Assembly (NCBI GenBank): GCA_964527925.1
Contig: CAZGQO010000010.1
Location: 48,514 to 112,513 of the forward strand
Direction: 5' to 3'
DNA: 64,000 nt
DNA from: Ch128b sp964527925
Lineage (GTDB): Bacteria; Bacteroidota; Ignavibacteria; Ch128b
The position numbers and the translations under genes were made by a program. The stretch's first letter is position 1. Each line of letters begins with the position of its first letter. The notes under the pieces were generated by a model. It saw only the letters and a list, made by a program, of their open reading frames with translations. It was not told where the DNA came from and did no database searches. This document shows positions 61,520 to 64,000 of the stretch, piece after piece.

Positions 61520-63217
61520 ATGGATATTAGAGGTAAAACTGTTCTAATTCTTGGTGGTTGGGGATTAGTCGGTTATGCTGTCGCCCGACGAATCATAGTT
61601 GAAAATCCTTCAACCATCATTCTTGCCTCTCTAAACGAATGGGAGGCAAAGGAGGCAGTTGAAAACCTTTCTCGTGAATTTCCTGATTTTCCTTCTCAAA
61701 ATCTGATTCCGTGGTGGGGAAATATTTTTTTACGCAACGAATGGAAAGACAAAAATAAAATCGAACTTCTTCAGAATCCTGAATTTAGAAAAATCATAAT
61801 TGATGATGTACTCGAAGAATTAAACGATGAAATTTTACACGCATCAAGTCTTTATCAATTAATCTCTACATTTAAACCATCAATAATAGTAGATAGTATC
61901 AACACTGCTACAGGAATTGCTTATCAAAATATTTATAGTGTTGGAAGAGATGTTATAAAGGCTATTCAATCAAAAAATCTTGATAGTATAATCGAACAAA
62001 GTGAAAGACTTCTCGCAACTCTCTACATTCCACAGTTGATTAGACATGTTCAGATATTATATAAAAGCATGGAAGAAGCAAAAACACAGATTTACCTTAA
62101 AATTGGAACAAGCGGAACTGGTGGAATGGGTCTCAACATCCCTTACACTCACAGCGAAGAAAAACCATCAAGAGTTTTATTGAGTAAATCTTCAGTTGCA
62201 GGCGCACATACTTTGCTCTTATTCCTTCTTGCAAGAACTCCAAATGCACCAATAACAAAAGAAATCAAACCTACAGCAGCAATTGCCTGGAAAAAAATTG
62301 GTTATGGTGAAATCAAAAAAGGTGGAAAACCTGTTGAACTTATAGATCTTAAGCCAGAATTAGCAGTTGAATTAAGCGATGTTTTCAGAATTAAAGATGA
62401 AATACCTTTTGAAAAAACAGGTGAAAAATTAAAAGCGGTCTATATCGATACTGGAGAAAACGGTATTTTTTCTCGCGGCGAGTTTGATGCAATTTCCAGT
62501 CTTGGTCAGATGGAATATGTAACCCCTGAAGAAATTGCCGAGACAGTTGTTTTTGAATTGAAAGGCGGAAACACTGGCCATGATATAATCAATGCTCTTG
62601 ATCACGCAACATTAGAACCAACTTATCGGGCAGGATTTTTACACAATACTGCCATCAGAAAAATGAAAAGACTTGAAGAACAATATGGTAGTGATTCGGT
62701 TGCTTTCGAAATGTTAGGTCCGCCACGACTTTCAAAACTTCTTTACGAAGCTCAGATATTAAAAATTTTATATGGGTCGATGTTAAATGTGATAAAACAA
62801 AATGCAAAGGATATTTCCAAGAAAGCAGAAGAATTAATTAAAAATAATCGAGTTTTTAGATCACAAATAATTTCTATCGGTATTCCGATTTTACTTTCAA
62901 ATGGAAAGAAGTTAATTAGAGGACCAGAAATTAAAATACCACCTTATCGTGGTGAGAATGATATCAAGGTTGACGACAAGATGTTTGACCTATGGGCACA
63001 TGATGGCTGGGTTGATTTAAGAGAGAAAAATTTTCAGAAATGGATTGATAGATTTAAAAAGATTATTGAAGAGACAGAGAAAATTCCAAAAGAAGACACG
63101 AGTTCACGATATGTTCGCGACAGAGATTACTGGAATAATTTTGAAGAAATTGATATTGGAAAAATCGTCGGCTGGCTATTTATCTATGAGGAGCTTGGCG
63201 AAAGGATGAAATCGTAG
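61520..63217 (+). CDS. Large Rossmann-fold NAD(P)-binding protein, unknown substrate
   Basis: The 565-residue protein starts with a nucleotide-binding loop ILGGWGLVGYAVARR (GxxGxxG form) near residues 10-24, as in short-chain dehydrogenases. Beyond the first 200 residues I recognise no named domain. A conserved-looking centre has GTSGTGGMGLNIPYTHSEEKPS (with SKSSVAGAHT after it) and LEPTYRAGFLHNTAIRKM. No transmembrane segment is seen. AAGAGG lies before the ATG. It is a single gene, divergent from the PTS gene. It is probably an oxidoreductase, but this is inference. Confidence 0.75.
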   Translation: MDIRGKTVLILGGWGLVGYAVARRIIVENPSTIILASLNEWEAKEAVENLSREFPDFPSQNLIPWWGNIFLRNEWKDKNKIELLQNPEFRKIIIDDVLEELNDEILHASSLYQLISTFKPSIIVDSINTATGIAYQNIYSVGRDVIKAIQSKNLDSIIEQSERLLATLYIPQLIRHVQILYKSMEEAKTQIYLKIGTSGTGGMGLNIPYTHSEEKPSRVLLSKSSVAGAHTLLLFLLARTPNAPITKEIKPTAAIAWKKIGYGEIKKGGKPVELIDLKPELAVELSDVFRIKDEIPFEKTGEKLKAVYIDTGENGIFSRGEFDAISSLGQMEYVTPEEIAETVVFELKGGNTGHDIINALDHATLEPTYRAGFLHNTAIRKMKRLEEQYGSDSVAFEMLGPPRLSKLLYEAQILKILYGSMLNVIKQNAKDISKKAEELIKNNRVFRSQIISIGIPILLSNGKKLIRGPEIKIPPYRGENDIKVDDKMFDLWAHDGWVDLREKNFQKWIDRFKKIIEETEKIPKEDTSSRYVRDRDYWNNFEEIDIGKIVGWLFIYEELGERMKS

Positions 63218-63292
63218 ATTTTATAAATTCAATAAGGTCGTCTGGAGAGTCTACATGACAACCTCTTTCATTTTCTAAAAATTTATTTTTTC

Positions 63293-64000
63293 TCACCTGC
63301 TTACAACACGTAAAATTGGGTAATAATCCTTTTCCCTAAGCATAAAGGAAAATTCTTTATAAGTAACCAATCCTACCATAGATTTTGGTTCGAGTGCTAA
63401 AACAATGAGATTATTTTTTAATTGTTGTACTGGTAAAAAGTAACAATTAGCTAAATCAATTCTTTCAATATTATATTCAACACGAATTACCGGGTTTATT
63501 ATTGTATCTCCTTCAAAATCAATTTTGCCAAGTGAATCGATAAAATATCTTTCAACTGTCAGTGAATTAACATCATTCAATTTAGAATATTTGAGATTAT
63601 GTTTATCCATCCAATCTTTCACTTTATTTAATTCTTTTGGAATAAGATAACCTAAAGGTCTTTTTACATCATAAAGAGATCTAATCTTATTTCTGAAATC
63701 AGTAACTTTAATAATCGTATCTTCATTTGTTCGATAGGAGAACAACTTTATTTCAAGTGTATTCCCATCTGAATAATGTTCCAGTTGAATTGCTACCTTA
63801 TCATTAACCTTATTTTCTTTTAACTTCTGTCTTTCATTATAGACTAAATTTTTAATTTCATCTTTGTTATCATAACAAAACTTTAATAATCCAAGCATTC
63901 CAACCATTTGACTTTTTGCACGTCGTTCTAACCTGTCGATAAGAAAATTTTCTCCGTTCATTCCTTCCTGAATAAATGACAATGTATTCTGAACTCCAAA
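63293..64000 (-). CDS. C-terminal part of an M14-type peptidase, 5' end outside window
   Basis: The frame is open through base 64000, so the gene starts beyond it. The visible 235 residues begin FGVQNTLSFIQEGMNGENFL, which resembles the end of an M14 catalytic domain with the catalytic Glu in the QEG turn. A C-terminal region typical of larger M14 proteins follows (GYLIPKELNKVKDWMDKHNL, ALEPKSMVGLVTYKEF). The TTG at 63982 is an internal codon, not a start. The zinc ligands would be outside the window. Together with the gene at 1-917 it shows two M14-type peptidases in this neighbourhood, but the two are not alike in detail. Confidence 0.65.
   Translation of the reverse strand, partial: FGVQNTLSFIQEGMNGENFLIDRLERRAKSQMVGMLGLLKFCYDNKDEIKNLVYNERQKLKENKVNDKVAIQLEHYSDGNTLEIKLFSYRTNEDTIIKVTDFRNKIRSLYDVKRPLGYLIPKELNKVKDWMDKHNLKYSKLNDVNSLTVERYFIDSLGKIDFEGDTIINPVIRVEYNIERIDLANCYFLPVQQLKNNLIVLALEPKSMVGLVTYKEFSFMLREKDYYPILRVVSR

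Overview
The window is AT-rich bacterial chromosome, dominated by the housekeeping translation and transcription region of one genome. Several signs point to the Bacteroidota/Chlorobiota side of the tree, probably an Ignavibacteria-like lineage: a short primary sigma factor (285 aa), an L17 with a long acidic tail, a class II ribonucleotide reductase, a reg_prop/Y_Y_Y sensor, at least one promoter of the Bacteroidota TAnnTTTG type, and clear GGAG-type ribosome binding sites. The placement is inference; there is no rRNA gene here to settle it.

Layout. 1-8.6 kb is a mixed region: the start of a secreted M14 carboxypeptidase, a short RNase HIII, a membrane one-component regulator with a small membrane partner, a fatty acyl-CoA ligase, and an AbgT-type transporter broken by two frameshifts. 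8.7-12.4 kb holds nrdJ and an NlpC/P60 lipoprotein, converging on a shared terminator. From 49.1 kb down to 12.4 kb every functional gene is on the minus strand: tRNA-Tyr, tRNA-Gly, a decayed GIY-YIG nuclease, tRNA-Thr, rpmG, tRNA-Trp, secE-nusG, rplKAJL, rpoBC, rpsLG-fusA-tuf, the S10, spc and alpha operons (with a tRNA-Gln inside spc), then engB, a GAF/degenerate-GGDEF membrane protein, deoB, a PIN toxin/antitoxin-like pair, two EutN/CcmL microcompartment vertex proteins and rpoD. All four main RNA polymerase genes (rpoA, B, C, D) therefore lie within 33 kb. 49.2-61.4 kb carries comM/yifB, a rhomboid protease gene with an in-frame stop, nuoGHI, an aminotransferase, an M16 peptidase, rlmB, lgt, hisS and a PTS EIIA protein. 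61.5-64 kb has a large Rossmann-fold protein of unknown role and the C-terminal part of a second M14 peptidase.

How it works together. The core is a near-ancestral run of ribosomal, RNA polymerase, elongation factor and protein export genes, punctuated by visible signals: a sigma70-like promoter before tRNA-Tyr, another before rpsL, a hairpin between rplL and rpoB, and a strong terminator after rplQ. Downstream of that terminator the run continues into an unusual set (engB, signalling protein, deoB, PIN pair, two BMC pentamer proteins, rpoD) packed with 1-4 nt overlaps or very short gaps. This set is the most distinctive part of the window. Start codon choice is also striking: by my reading six of twelve 30S protein genes start with TTG, and none of the 21 50S genes does.
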